A stretch of 64,000 bases of DNA. It comes from Pelethousia sp034933245 (GTDB lineage Bacteria; Bacillota; Clostridia; Christensenellales; CAG-138). The translations under genes and the position numbers were made by a program. Where the stretch lies: assembly GCA_034933245.1 (NCBI GenBank), contig JAYFNX010000029.1, forward strand, positions 8,687-72,686, read 5' to 3'. The stretch's first letter is position 1. Every line of letters starts with the position of its first letter. Below, piece after piece: positions 33,420 through 41,809 of this stretch. Below the pieces are notes generated by a model. That model was not told the DNA's origin, made no database searches, and saw nothing but the letters and a program-made list of their open reading frames with translations.

Positions 33420-35339
33420 ATGAGAATAAGAAGAGCATGGGCGCTCTTCCTGACTATGCTTGTGGCGCTTGCGGCCAGCTCGTCGGCTTTTGCTCTGGAC
33501 GAAGCATATACCGTTCGATTTGCAGATGCCAATTGGGACAGCGTCAAGTTTCACAACGCCGTGGCTGGATACATCGCGGAAAAAGCCTTTGGGCTAAACT
33601 GGGAAGAGGTGCCGGGCAGCACGACTATTTTGCACGAAGCAATCCAAAAGGGGGATGTGGATGTGCATATGGAGGCTTGGACGGATAACATCGCCACCTA
33701 TCCCACGGACTTGGCAGCGGGCCGGTTTACGGAGCTTGGCGTTAATTTTGACGACAACATGCAGGGCCTGTATGTGCCCCGCTATGTGATTGAGGGAGAC
33801 CCGGAACGTGGCATCGAAGCGTTGGCGCCGGATCTTCACACGGTGGAAGATTTGAAAAAATATCCCCAGGTATTTAAGGATGAAGAAGCGCCGGACAAGG
33901 GGCGCGTTTATGGTGCGATCCCCGGTTGGGAGGTGGATGGCATCATGCACGCCAAGTATGAATACTACGGGCTGGATGCCATGTACAATTATGTACAAGC
34001 CGGTTCCGAGGCGGCCTTGGCGGCGGCCTTGGCGAATGCCTATGAAAAGGGCGAGCCCATTGTGGGCTACTATTGGGAGCCCACTTGGCTGATGGGCATG
34101 TATGATTTTGTTCTTTTGGAGGATGCCCCCTACGATGCCGAACGGTATATGCTGGGCGAAACGGCCTGCCCTGCCGTGCGGGTAACCATTCAGGCCAGCA
34201 ATACCTTTGTGGAAGCACAGCCGGATTATGCGGCCTTCCTGGAGCGGTATCATACTTCTTCTGCGTTGACCAGTACCGCCCTTTCCTATATTCAAGAAAA
34301 CAGTGCATCCTATGAGGAAGCGGCCGCATGGTTCCTTCGCCAGAACGACGCCCTTCTGGATGAATGGCTAACGCCTGCCCAGGCGGCGGACGTGCGGGCT
34401 GCCCTGGGGGGGGAAGAAGAAAAAACGGAAAAAACGCGATTCCCCTTTGCATTATCCATCAATACGTCGGATTTTGATAACAGCGTAAAGGATTTTGCCC
34501 GCAAGCATGACGATGTTTTTGGGGGAATCAAGAACGGGCTTATCGCCTTTGTAAACTTCTTCAATTGGATTTTAGGCCTTATCCCCTGGTGGCTCCTCAT
34601 CCTGCTGGTGGTGGGCCTTGGCTATTTAGCTACCGGGAAACCCACTAAGGCCGTTCTTTATGGAGCGCTATTATCGCTCATTGGCGTGTTTGGCCTTTGG
34701 GAACTCATGAATGAAACGCTGGCCGTGGTGCTGGCTTCCGTGACGATCGCATTGGTGCTGGGATTCCCTATCGGCATCCTGCTTTCCGGCAGTTCCCGGG
34801 CCAACCGGATTATGCGGCCCGTGCTGGATACCATGCAGACCATGCCCGTATTCGTTTATTTGATCCCGGCTGTCATGCTCTTTAGCATCGGTAAGGCGCC
34901 GGCTGTAATTGCCACAGTGATCTATGCCATTGTGCCCGTTATCCGTTTGACGGCCTTGGGCATTTTGCAGGTGGATGCCGAGGTGGTGGAGGCTAGCCGC
35001 GCCTTTGGCGCCACCAAGATCCAAACCCTGTTCAAGGTGCAGATACCCCAAGCTATGCCTACCATTATGACGGGTGTAAACCAGACGCTCATGATGGCTA
35101 TGGCCATGGTGGTTACTTGCTCCATGATCGGCGCTTCGGGCTTGGGCACGGAGGTTCTCATTGGCGTGAACCGCAACGAAATCGGCCGCGGATTCATCGC
35201 GGGCGTGGCGGTTGTCATCATCGCCGTGCTTATGGACCGGATTACCCAGGGATGGATGAAGCGGGATTCCAAGAAAAACAAATTTGAAACGAAGGAGGTG
35301 CGCCAGGATGGAACAACGAGCACAGGAATTGATTCGTGA
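33420..35339 (+). CDS. opuA: Glycine betaine ABC importer, binding protein fused to permease
   Basis: A 639-residue protein. A signal peptide (1-25, ending AFA) is followed by an OpuAC-type betaine-binding domain (28-310; VGYYWEPTWLMG with the Trp pair likely to cage the ammonium), a linker with an amphipathic segment, and a permease domain with about six helices (385-615; coupling loop EASRAFGATKIQTLFKVQIPQ). In OpuABC/BusAB of lactic bacteria the permease comes first and the binding domain last; here the order is reversed. Start ATG 33420 after AAAGGTGGG. Gene symbol by function; opuA naming varies. Confidence 0.9.
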   Translation: MRIRRAWALFLTMLVALAASSSAFALDEAYTVRFADANWDSVKFHNAVAGYIAEKAFGLNWEEVPGSTTILHEAIQKGDVDVHMEAWTDNIATYPTDLAAGRFTELGVNFDDNMQGLYVPRYVIEGDPERGIEALAPDLHTVEDLKKYPQVFKDEEAPDKGRVYGAIPGWEVDGIMHAKYEYYGLDAMYNYVQAGSEAALAAALANAYEKGEPIVGYYWEPTWLMGMYDFVLLEDAPYDAERYMLGETACPAVRVTIQASNTFVEAQPDYAAFLERYHTSSALTSTALSYIQENSASYEEAAAWFLRQNDALLDEWLTPAQAADVRAALGGEEEKTEKTRFPFALSINTSDFDNSVKDFARKHDDVFGGIKNGLIAFVNFFNWILGLIPWWLLILLVVGLGYLATGKPTKAVLYGALLSLIGVFGLWELMNETLAVVLASVTIALVLGFPIGILLSGSSRANRIMRPVLDTMQTMPVFVYLIPAVMLFSIGKAPAVIATVIYAIVPVIRLTALGILQVDAEVVEASRAFGATKIQTLFKVQIPQAMPTIMTGVNQTLMMAMAMVVTCSMIGASGLGTEVLIGVNRNEIGRGFIAGVAVVIIAVLMDRITQGWMKRDSKKNKFETKEVRQDGTTSTGIDS

Positions 35340-36522
35340 ACAAGAACAACAAGATATAATTCTGCGGGTAGAGTCTCTTTCGAAACTATATGGCCCCAAT
35401 AAGGCATCCGCCCAAAAGCTCTTGGCCGCTGGGGCGGGCAAGGACGAGGTGTATGAAAAGACCGGCGTTACCGTGGCCTTGGACAACGTATCCTTCGATG
35501 TGGAACGGGAGAAGATTCTAACCATTATCGGCCTTTCGGGAAGCGGGAAATCCACACTCGTTCGCTGCTTTAACCTGCTGAACCGGCCCACATTAGGCCG
35601 CATCCTGTTTGAAGGCAGGGATATTTCCACCTTTTCCAAGCAGGAGCTCATTGCCTATCGACGGGAAAAAATTTCTATGATTTTCCAGTCCTTCGGCCTC
35701 ATGAGCCATCGAGACGTGTTGGGGAACGTGGCCTATGGGCTGGAGGTTCGAGGCGTGCCAAGAGCCGAGCGAGAGGGTAAAGCCATGGAGCTTATTGAGA
35801 TGGTGGGCCTTGCGGGCCAGGAAAAGCAGCCCATCACAAGCCTTTCGGGCGGCATGAAGCAACGGGTGGGCATTGCCCGCGCACTTTGCAACGAGCCGGG
35901 AATCCTGCTTATGGACGAAGCTTTTTCCGCCTTGGACCCGCTGGTGCGCAACGATATGCATTTTGAACTGATGGATCTGCAGAAAAAGCTGAACAAGACC
36001 ATCATCTTCATCACGCATGATATAAACGAAGCCTTTAAGCTGGGGGATACGGTGGCGATCATGCGGGACGGCCGCCTGGAGCAGATCGATACGCCGGAGC
36101 GGATGAGCCAGCAGCCGGCAAACGACTACGTTCGTACCTTCATAGACAGCGCGGATAAGACCCGCGTGCTCACCGTGCGCAACATTATGCTCAAGCCTGC
36201 CTGCCTGGTTCGCACCACGGACAGCGTTACCCATGCCATTCGCGAAATGCACACCAACGGTGTTTCCAGCGTATATGTAATGGGCCAGGGCATGCGCCTG
36301 AAAGGAATTCTTACCATCGATGAGGCGATTCGCGCCCATCAGGAGAGCCGAACCATTACGGATGTGCTCCAGCAGGATGTTCCCACCGTGTCCGAAGATA
36401 CCTTGGTAAGCGATGTGCTGCCCGTTGCCGCCCAAGCGCGGGTACCCATTGCCGTGGTAGATGAAGGCGGGGCCCTTCGCGGGATTGTCACAAAGGCTTC
36501 CGTGCTTTCCAGCATGCTGTAA
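35308..36522 (+). CDS. opuAA: Glycine betaine ABC importer ATPase with tandem CBS domains
   Basis: A 404-residue ATPase of the ProV/OpuAA type: Walker A GLSGSGKST (75-83), Q-loop MIFQSFGLMSHRDVLGNVAYGLE, signature LSGGMKQRVGIARAL, Walker B ILLMDEAFSALDP. Residues 285-404 are two CBS repeats, which sense ionic strength and, in some species, c-di-AMP. The gene starts inside the end of the permease gene (32-base overlap) after GAAGGAGGTG. Confidence 0.93.
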   Translation: MEQRAQELIREQEQQDIILRVESLSKLYGPNKASAQKLLAAGAGKDEVYEKTGVTVALDNVSFDVEREKILTIIGLSGSGKSTLVRCFNLLNRPTLGRILFEGRDISTFSKQELIAYRREKISMIFQSFGLMSHRDVLGNVAYGLEVRGVPRAEREGKAMELIEMVGLAGQEKQPITSLSGGMKQRVGIARALCNEPGILLMDEAFSALDPLVRNDMHFELMDLQKKLNKTIIFITHDINEAFKLGDTVAIMRDGRLEQIDTPERMSQQPANDYVRTFIDSADKTRVLTVRNIMLKPACLVRTTDSVTHAIREMHTNGVSSVYVMGQGMRLKGILTIDEAIRAHQESRTITDVLQQDVPTVSEDTLVSDVLPVAAQARVPIAVVDEGGALRGIVTKASVLSSML

Positions 36523-36537
36523 CGGACGATTTCAAGC

Positions 36538-36565
36538 AAAAAAGTGGCTTTTAGCCACTTTTTTG
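36538..36565 (+). terminator. Terminator of the betaine importer operon
   Basis: AAAAAAGTGGCT and AGCCACTTTTTT form a strong stem with a TTTT loop and a T-run, 16 bases past the opuAA stop. Confidence 0.9.
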
Positions 36566-36661
36566 CATGTGCGCATGCCGCTTACAATGCTTTAGAGCCA
36601 CAAGCCGCGAAGCGCAAAGCTGCCCATGACCAACATGCAGGTCTACATATAAAAAATGCGA

Positions 36662-36714
36662 TTGACAGATATCTCGTCATAGGATATATTAAACATGTCA
36701 CATGACGATATATC
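36662..36714 (+). promoter_or_regulatory. padR promoter embedded in an inverted repeat
   Basis: TTGACA (36662-36667) and TATATT (36685-36690), 17 bases apart. GATATCTCGTCAT (36668-36680) and ATGACGATATATC (36702-36714) are inverted copies with one mismatch. The right arm touches the AGGAGG site, so a bound PadR would block both steps. Confidence 0.6.
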
Positions 36715-36729
36715 AGGAGGCGATTGGTA

Positions 36730-37071
36730 ATGGGTAAGGCCGCGCCGCTTACGGAGGCGCTGTATTATATTCTTTTATCGCTGGGGGAGCCAAATCACGG
36801 CTATGGCATTATCCAGCAGGTGTCCGCCATGACGGAGGGAAGGTTGGTTCTGGGGGCCGGTACCCTTTATGGCGCGATCAGCGGGCTCTTGGAGAAGGGC
36901 TGGATCATCCTCTATCATGAAGAAACGGACGCTAGGAGAAAAAAGGAATACCTGCGAACGCCATTGGGAACTTCCGCCTTGGAGGAGGAAATATCCCGGC
37001 TAAGGGAGCTGCTTCATAATGCCCAAATTTATATGGAATCGGATGGGAGGAACCGGCATGCGCAAGTTTAA
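36730..37071 (+). CDS. PadR-family transcriptional regulator
   Basis: A 113-residue winged-helix regulator (LTEALYYILLSLGEPNHGYGIIQQV, LGAGTLYGAISGLLEKGWI, RRKKEYLRTPLG). ATG 36730 is ten bases after AGGAGG; a TTG at 36724 would be too close. It overlaps the start of the DUF2812 gene, the usual partner of this PadR type, and an inverted repeat covers its own promoter. Confidence 0.92.
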   Translation: MGKAAPLTEALYYILLSLGEPNHGYGIIQQVSAMTEGRLVLGAGTLYGAISGLLEKGWIILYHEETDARRKKEYLRTPLGTSALEEEISRLRELLHNAQIYMESDGRNRHAQV

Positions 37072-37567
37072 ATTGTATTACGACAAGGACGCGGAGGAGG
37101 CATGGCTGCAAAGCATGTCTGCCGGGGGCTGGGCATTCAAACATTTTTGTATGGGCGTCTATACCTTTGAACCATCCGAGCCTGGGGAATATATTTACCG
37201 CATTGATTTAATGCCGGGCGACGCCCGGGAACAAGAGCAGTTTACTGCCTTTATGCGGGATGCGGGTATAGAGCCGGTAGGAAAATGGTACCGTTGGGTA
37301 TATCTTCGGCGCCAAGCGGCGGAAGAACCTTTTGAGCTTTATACGGATGCGGATTCCAAAATTGCCCATTATAGCCGCATCCGTCGCTTCTTTGGCGGCG
37401 TGCTGGCTCTTGAGTTCCTTTGCATGGCGATGGAGCTGAATGCCGCCTTGGCCACTGGCAGGGCTCTTTTCTGGTGTTTCACCGGCCTGCTGCTGGCGAT
37501 TGTACTCGTTCTTTTTCGTATGGTGCTTAAATGCAACCGCAAAATTGCGACGCTACGGAAAGGGTGA
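37058..37567 (+). CDS. DUF2812 membrane protein, PadR partner
   Basis: A 169-residue protein. The N-terminal two thirds (KLYYDKDAEEAWLQSMSAGGWAFKHF, YIYRIDLMP) is a DUF2812 domain; two helices follow (130-165). In Firmicutes the pair PadR plus DUF2812 is common, and has been viewed as a membrane-stress sensing pair, but the mechanism is unknown. GGGAGG lies before ATG 37058. Confidence 0.85.
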   Translation: MRKFKLYYDKDAEEAWLQSMSAGGWAFKHFCMGVYTFEPSEPGEYIYRIDLMPGDAREQEQFTAFMRDAGIEPVGKWYRWVYLRRQAAEEPFELYTDADSKIAHYSRIRRFFGGVLALEFLCMAMELNAALATGRALFWCFTGLLLAIVLVLFRMVLKCNRKIATLRKG

Positions 37568-37570
37568 CCC

Positions 37571-38434
37571 ATGCATTTTGTGGAGGCCAAAGGCCTGCTT
37601 TCGGATCGAAACGGCATGAATTTATACAGGGGCTGCACCCATGGCTGCATCTATTGTGATTCACGCAGCGCCTGCTATGGCATGGATCATGCTTTTGAGG
37701 ATGTGGAGGTCAAGATCAACGCGCCTGCGTTGCTGGAAGCTGCCCTTAGGCGCAAGAAGCGCCGCTGCATGATCGGCACGGGGGCCATGAGCGATCCATA
37801 CTGGCCGGGAGAAGTGGAGCTCGGGCTCGTTAGAAGGTGCCTAAAAATCATCGAAAAATACGGTTTTGGCCTGGCTTTGCAAACCAAATCCCCTTTGGTT
37901 TTGCGGGATCTGGAGGCATTAACAGCCATTCATGAAAAGGCCAAGTGCGTGGTGCAGGTGACGCTTACCACCTTTGATGAACCCCTTTGCCGCCTTCTGG
38001 AGCCAAACGTTGCCACGACAAAGGAGCGCTTTGCGGCCCTCTGCGCCCTGCGGGAGCGAAATATCCCTACAGTGGTATGGCTTTCGCCCATTTTACCCTA
38101 TTTAAACGATACCCCGGAGAATATCCGGGGCATTTTGGCTTATTGCAGGGAAGCCGAGGTAAAAGGCGTGCTTTGCTTCGGCATGGGTCTGACCTTGCGG
38201 GAGGGCAACCGAGAATATTTTTATGCGCAATTGGACCGGCACTTTCCCGGCCTTTCCGCCCGCTATAGCAGGCGTTTCGGCACATCTTACGGCTGCATGA
38301 GCGAGAGGGAGGGCGAGTTGAACAGGATATTTGAAGCCGAATGCGCCCGGTTGGGCCTTTGGCACGATACAGATGCGATCTTTCGATGGATGCAAACCCT
38401 GGAAGAGAGAGAGGAGCAGGTGCGTTTTTGGTAA
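37571..38434 (+). CDS. Radical SAM protein, SPL/Rv2578c-like
   Basis: A 287-residue radical SAM enzyme. The iron-sulfur motif is CTHGCIYC (CxxxCxxC, near 22-29), followed by TGAMSDPYWPGE, LQTKSPLVLRDL and LSPILPYLNDTPENIRGIL, the pattern of the spore-photolyase-related family whose reaction is unknown. Starts 3 bases after the DUF2812 gene, hence the same operon. Confidence 0.85.
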   Translation: MHFVEAKGLLSDRNGMNLYRGCTHGCIYCDSRSACYGMDHAFEDVEVKINAPALLEAALRRKKRRCMIGTGAMSDPYWPGEVELGLVRRCLKIIEKYGFGLALQTKSPLVLRDLEALTAIHEKAKCVVQVTLTTFDEPLCRLLEPNVATTKERFAALCALRERNIPTVVWLSPILPYLNDTPENIRGILAYCREAEVKGVLCFGMGLTLREGNREYFYAQLDRHFPGLSARYSRRFGTSYGCMSEREGELNRIFEAECARLGLWHDTDAIFRWMQTLEEREEQVRFW

Positions 38435-38447
38435 AAGCACCACAAAA

Positions 38448-38465
38448 GGGGCGTAGGCACGCCCC
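38448..38465. terminator. Stem-loop between convergent genes
   Basis: GGGGCG-TAGGCA-CGCCCC with more G/C pairs possible, then CCGGTTTTC on the plus strand. Lies between the radical SAM gene and the convergent ACT-domain gene. Confidence 0.45.
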
Positions 38466-38492
38466 CCGGTTTTCTTCACAACGGTGCCAAAA

Positions 38493-38939
38493 TTATTCGA
38501 TTGCAAGCAGCTTCACACTGCCCGTTCCCCGCAACATGGAGAAGCGCTTCACCAGTTCTTGGGGGGTAAGGCTCATGCTGGAGGTATCCAGCGTTAAGAG
38601 AACGGTGGCATTGCCGTCAATGGGCAGGCTTTGGGTGATGGTCAGGATATTGCCCCCCAATTCCGCAATGGCATTGATGAGCTGGCTCAGGATGCCTGGT
38701 TCATGGCTGAGCATGAGAGAGAACACCGCCTTGCTGCATTCGGTGGCGTCGTTTGGCATGTAGAGGTAATCCTTGTATTTATAATAGGTGCTGCGTGAAA
38801 TGCCGACCTGCCGCGCAGCTTCGCTCACCTCCCTTACCGCACCCGTGCGCAGCATCTCGCGGGCGGCGAGAACCTTTTCGTAATAATCCGGCAGAATACG
38901 TTTATCTACGATCAGGTAATTGCTCTTCTTCATGGTCAT
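38493..38939 (-). CDS. ACT-domain protein of the PheB (UPF0735) family
   Basis: A 148-residue protein: an N-terminal helix-turn-helix-like region (TGAVREVSEAARQVGISRSTYYKYKDYLY) and a C-terminal ACT domain (AVFSLMLSHEPGILSQLINAIAELGGNILTI, 66-145). Such proteins sense amino acids. It lies downstream of thrC in the same direction, so it probably relates to aspartate-family amino-acid control. Confidence 0.88.
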   Translation of the reverse strand: MTMKKSNYLIVDKRILPDYYEKVLAAREMLRTGAVREVSEAARQVGISRSTYYKYKDYLYMPNDATECSKAVFSLMLSHEPGILSQLINAIAELGGNILTITQSLPIDGNATVLLTLDTSSMSLTPQELVKRFSMLRGTGSVKLLAIE

Positions 38940-38963
38940 GCTTTTTCTCCTTTTATGCGGGGC

Positions 38964-40436
38964 TCATTGAAGACCGGCGGCCTTTGCAAGAACGTAGGCC
39001 TCCATGTCTTCCCGATTGATTACATCCTTGTGCAGTATGGGTAAACTTTGTAGGCCGGCTAGGTTGTTGGGGATAGGCACGCGGGTAATTTGCTGCAGAC
39101 GCTCCATTTGCGCGAATTCGTCTTGATCGGATTTTTCCCCCAAAGCGCTGAGTACCGCGGCGCAGAATTTATAGGGGGAAGCCGTGGAGAGGACAACGGC
39201 CTTATTTTGAAGGGGGCAGCGGTCCGCGACATCCCAAGCCACGGCCGTGTGGGTGTCCATAAGATAACCATGGGCGTCAAAAACCCGGCGTATGGCCGCC
39301 TTTGTCTGCCCATCATCCGCAAAGCCCGCAAAGAAATCCGCCTGAATCGCCGCCTTGGCTTGCCCTTCCAGCACATAGCGCCCGGCTTGGACTAGGCTTT
39401 GCATATAGCCGGCTACGGCCTTGTCGTCACAACCGCAGGCCAGGTACAGCAGCCGTTCCAAATTACTGGAGATGAGGATGTCCATACTGGGGGAGATGGT
39501 CTGGTGGAAGGGACGGTTGCGATCATATACGCCGGTAAGGAGGAAATCGGTAAGCACATTGTTGGCATTGGAAGCACAAAGGAACCGCCCGGCGGGAAGA
39601 CCCATCTGTTTGGCCAGGTACCCGGCCAGAATGTTGCCGAAATTGCCTGTGGGAACCACAAAATCCACAGCCTCGCCCATGGTAATTTCTCTTTGCCGCA
39701 GCAGATCCCCGTAGGCCTTGAAATAATACATCACCTGGGGGGCCAAACGGCCGATGTTGATGGAGTTGGCGCTGGAAAGCATGGCTTGCCTCGCAAGGGA
39801 CTTCGCCGCTTCCGGCGAGGTAAAGATGGCTTTCACACCGCTTTGGGCATCGTCAAAGTTGCCCCGGATGGCGCACACGGCCACGTTGCCGCCCGGCTGC
39901 GTCGTCATTTGGGCTTGTTGGATGGCGCTTACGCCGCCATGGGGATAGAACACGATGATACGGGTTCCCGGCACATCCCGAAAACCTGCCAAAGCAGCCT
40001 TTCCCGTGTCGCCGCTGGTAGCGGTGAGGATAAGAATATCCTCCTTGATGTTGTTCTTTTTCTTGGAGGCGGTAATTAACCGGGGAAGTACGGAAAGAGC
40101 GACATCCTTAAAAGCGCTGGTGGGCCCTCGGAACAGCTCTAAAATAAATCGATTGCCCACTTTCACCAAGGGCGTCAGCTCCGCAGTTTCAAATTTATCT
40201 CGGTAAGAATCCTCCACGATGGATCGGATTTCCTCACCGGAAAAATCCGGTAACAGCAGGGAAAGCACGGTAGAGGAGATATCCAGGGCCGTCATGCTTG
40301 TAAGACGCTCCATGGGGAACCTATATTGACCAGGATCGGAAAGCATATAGAGGCCGCCGTCCGGCGCGATCCCTTTTAGGACGGCTTCGGACGCCGTGGC
40401 GGTAAGCATACGGTTCCTGGTGCTTTGATAGTGCAT
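38964..40436 (-). CDS. thrC: Threonine synthase
   Basis: Converts O-phospho-L-homoserine to threonine with PLP. The 490-residue length and motifs (GPTSAFKDVALSVLPRL with the PLP Lys in the AFKD motif near residue 114; TATSGDTGKAALAGF; PTGNFGNILAGYLAKQMGLP) fit the long bacterial/fungal class. It is divergent from hom-lysC-asd, so the aspartate-to-threonine route is nearly complete here; thrB (homoserine kinase) is not in the window. Confidence 0.95.
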   Translation of the reverse strand: MHYQSTRNRMLTATASEAVLKGIAPDGGLYMLSDPGQYRFPMERLTSMTALDISSTVLSLLLPDFSGEEIRSIVEDSYRDKFETAELTPLVKVGNRFILELFRGPTSAFKDVALSVLPRLITASKKKNNIKEDILILTATSGDTGKAALAGFRDVPGTRIIVFYPHGGVSAIQQAQMTTQPGGNVAVCAIRGNFDDAQSGVKAIFTSPEAAKSLARQAMLSSANSINIGRLAPQVMYYFKAYGDLLRQREITMGEAVDFVVPTGNFGNILAGYLAKQMGLPAGRFLCASNANNVLTDFLLTGVYDRNRPFHQTISPSMDILISSNLERLLYLACGCDDKAVAGYMQSLVQAGRYVLEGQAKAAIQADFFAGFADDGQTKAAIRRVFDAHGYLMDTHTAVAWDVADRCPLQNKAVVLSTASPYKFCAAVLSALGEKSDQDEFAQMERLQQITRVPIPNNLAGLQSLPILHKDVINREDMEAYVLAKAAGLQ

Positions 40437-40656
40437 AGGGGGTATCCTCCAAATCTCATCTTTCTTTTATTATATCATACCGCATTCCAAAGAATATACC
40501 AGCATATAGCATGAATGCGGCAGGATCCCTTAAAAAATATGTGTTAAATAAATAACGGAATTTGTACGCTTGCATTTGCGCTGTGAATATGATATATTGT
40601 TTCTCGTGCAAAAACAAGTGTTTTTCACAAAAAGACACAAGGAGAATGAATTAGGT

Positions 40657-41799
40657 ATGAAAATCGCATTGCTGGGTTTTGGTGTAGTGGGAAGCGGCGC
40701 TTATAAGATTATGGCCGGGCAGCCGGAATGCGGCGTTTCGGTGAAGCGGGCGCTGGTTCGAACTATGCGGCCCGGCCCTGTGGAGGGGTTCCTAACCACC
40801 AATATGGCCGATATTTTGAACGATCCCGAGATCGAGCTGGTGGCGGAAGCCATGGGAGGCCTGGAGCCTGCCTATACCTATGTGATGGCGGCTATCCAAG
40901 CGGGTAAGCACGTGGTTACCGCCAATAAGCAGTTGGTTTGCGCTCGGTTCCGGGAGCTTTCCCAGGCGGCGGAGGAAAAGGGCGTGCAGCTTCGCTATAC
41001 CGCCAGCGCAGGGGGCGGCGTGCCCTGGCTGTTCAACCTGCTCCGCTCCAAGCGCCTGGATGAGATTCAGGCCATCACAGGCAGCATCAACGGTACCTCC
41101 AACTATATTTTGGGCAATATGCATAAAAACAAAGCCCCATTCGCCGACGTATTGGCCGAGGCGCAGCGCCTGGGCTATGCGGAAACAGACCCCAGCGCCG
41201 ATATCGACGGGCTGGATCTGCAGCGAAAATGCGCCATTTCGGCTACGTTAGCTTTTTCCGCCCGGGTGGCTGAAGAGGCGATCGATACGGCTGGCATTCG
41301 CTATATTACCGCGCAGGATATTACCTGGGCAGAGGAACGCGGGCTGGTTTTCAAACAGATGATGCGCTGCCGCCGGGAACAGGGGGAACTTACCGCTTAT
41401 GTGGAGCCGACCTTGCTTCCCTGCGATAAACCCGAGGCAAACCTGCCCATCCGATCCAGCATTGCCACCCTCTATGGCCACTATATCGGCAGGCTGAGTT
41501 TCTTTGGAGCTGGTGCGGGAACCCTGCCCACCGGAATGAACATGATGCAGGACGTGATGGATATATATATGGGGGTTGGCCGGGTGCACAATTATGCCGC
41601 GGACGCCAGGGTACGCAACGAATTAGCCGTGCATTCCTATTATGTGCGGGGAAAAGCGGATCTTTCAAACGTCCGGGAGCGGGGAGACGGCTGGGCCGTT
41701 ACGGAGCCCATGCGCGTAAGCGATATGCACGCCCTTGCAAAGAAGCTGGCCCAGGAAGGCACGCCCGTATTTTTTGCCGGCATAATGGAGGAAGAATAG
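40657..41799 (+). CDS. hom: Homoserine dehydrogenase (no ACT domain)
   Basis: Reduces aspartate semialdehyde to homoserine. GFGVVGSG (6-13) is the NAD(P)-binding loop; TANKQLV holds a conserved Lys; SINGTSNYILGNM and ADPSADIDGLDLQRK (with small differences) are catalytic-domain hallmarks. At 380 residues it lacks the C-terminal ACT domain, so it is probably not inhibited by threonine in the usual way. ATG 40657 has AAGGAG 12 bases before it. First gene of hom-lysC-asd. Confidence 0.92.
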   Translation: MKIALLGFGVVGSGAYKIMAGQPECGVSVKRALVRTMRPGPVEGFLTTNMADILNDPEIELVAEAMGGLEPAYTYVMAAIQAGKHVVTANKQLVCARFRELSQAAEEKGVQLRYTASAGGGVPWLFNLLRSKRLDEIQAITGSINGTSNYILGNMHKNKAPFADVLAEAQRLGYAETDPSADIDGLDLQRKCAISATLAFSARVAEEAIDTAGIRYITAQDITWAEERGLVFKQMMRCRREQGELTAYVEPTLLPCDKPEANLPIRSSIATLYGHYIGRLSFFGAGAGTLPTGMNMMQDVMDIYMGVGRVHNYAADARVRNELAVHSYYVRGKADLSNVRERGDGWAVTEPMRVSDMHALAKKLAQEGTPVFFAGIMEEE

Positions 41800-41809
41800 G
41801 AGAAAGTTT

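Noticed and set aside
34671..35651. A 326-codon minus-strand open frame
   Set aside because: It lies opposite opuA/opuAA, which are clearly coding; its His/Asp-rich repeats mirror the permease codons.
40437..40656. T-box or lysine/threonine leader between thrC and hom
   Set aside because: The gap is only 220 bases for two divergent promoters, and no conserved T-box or riboswitch core was seen.
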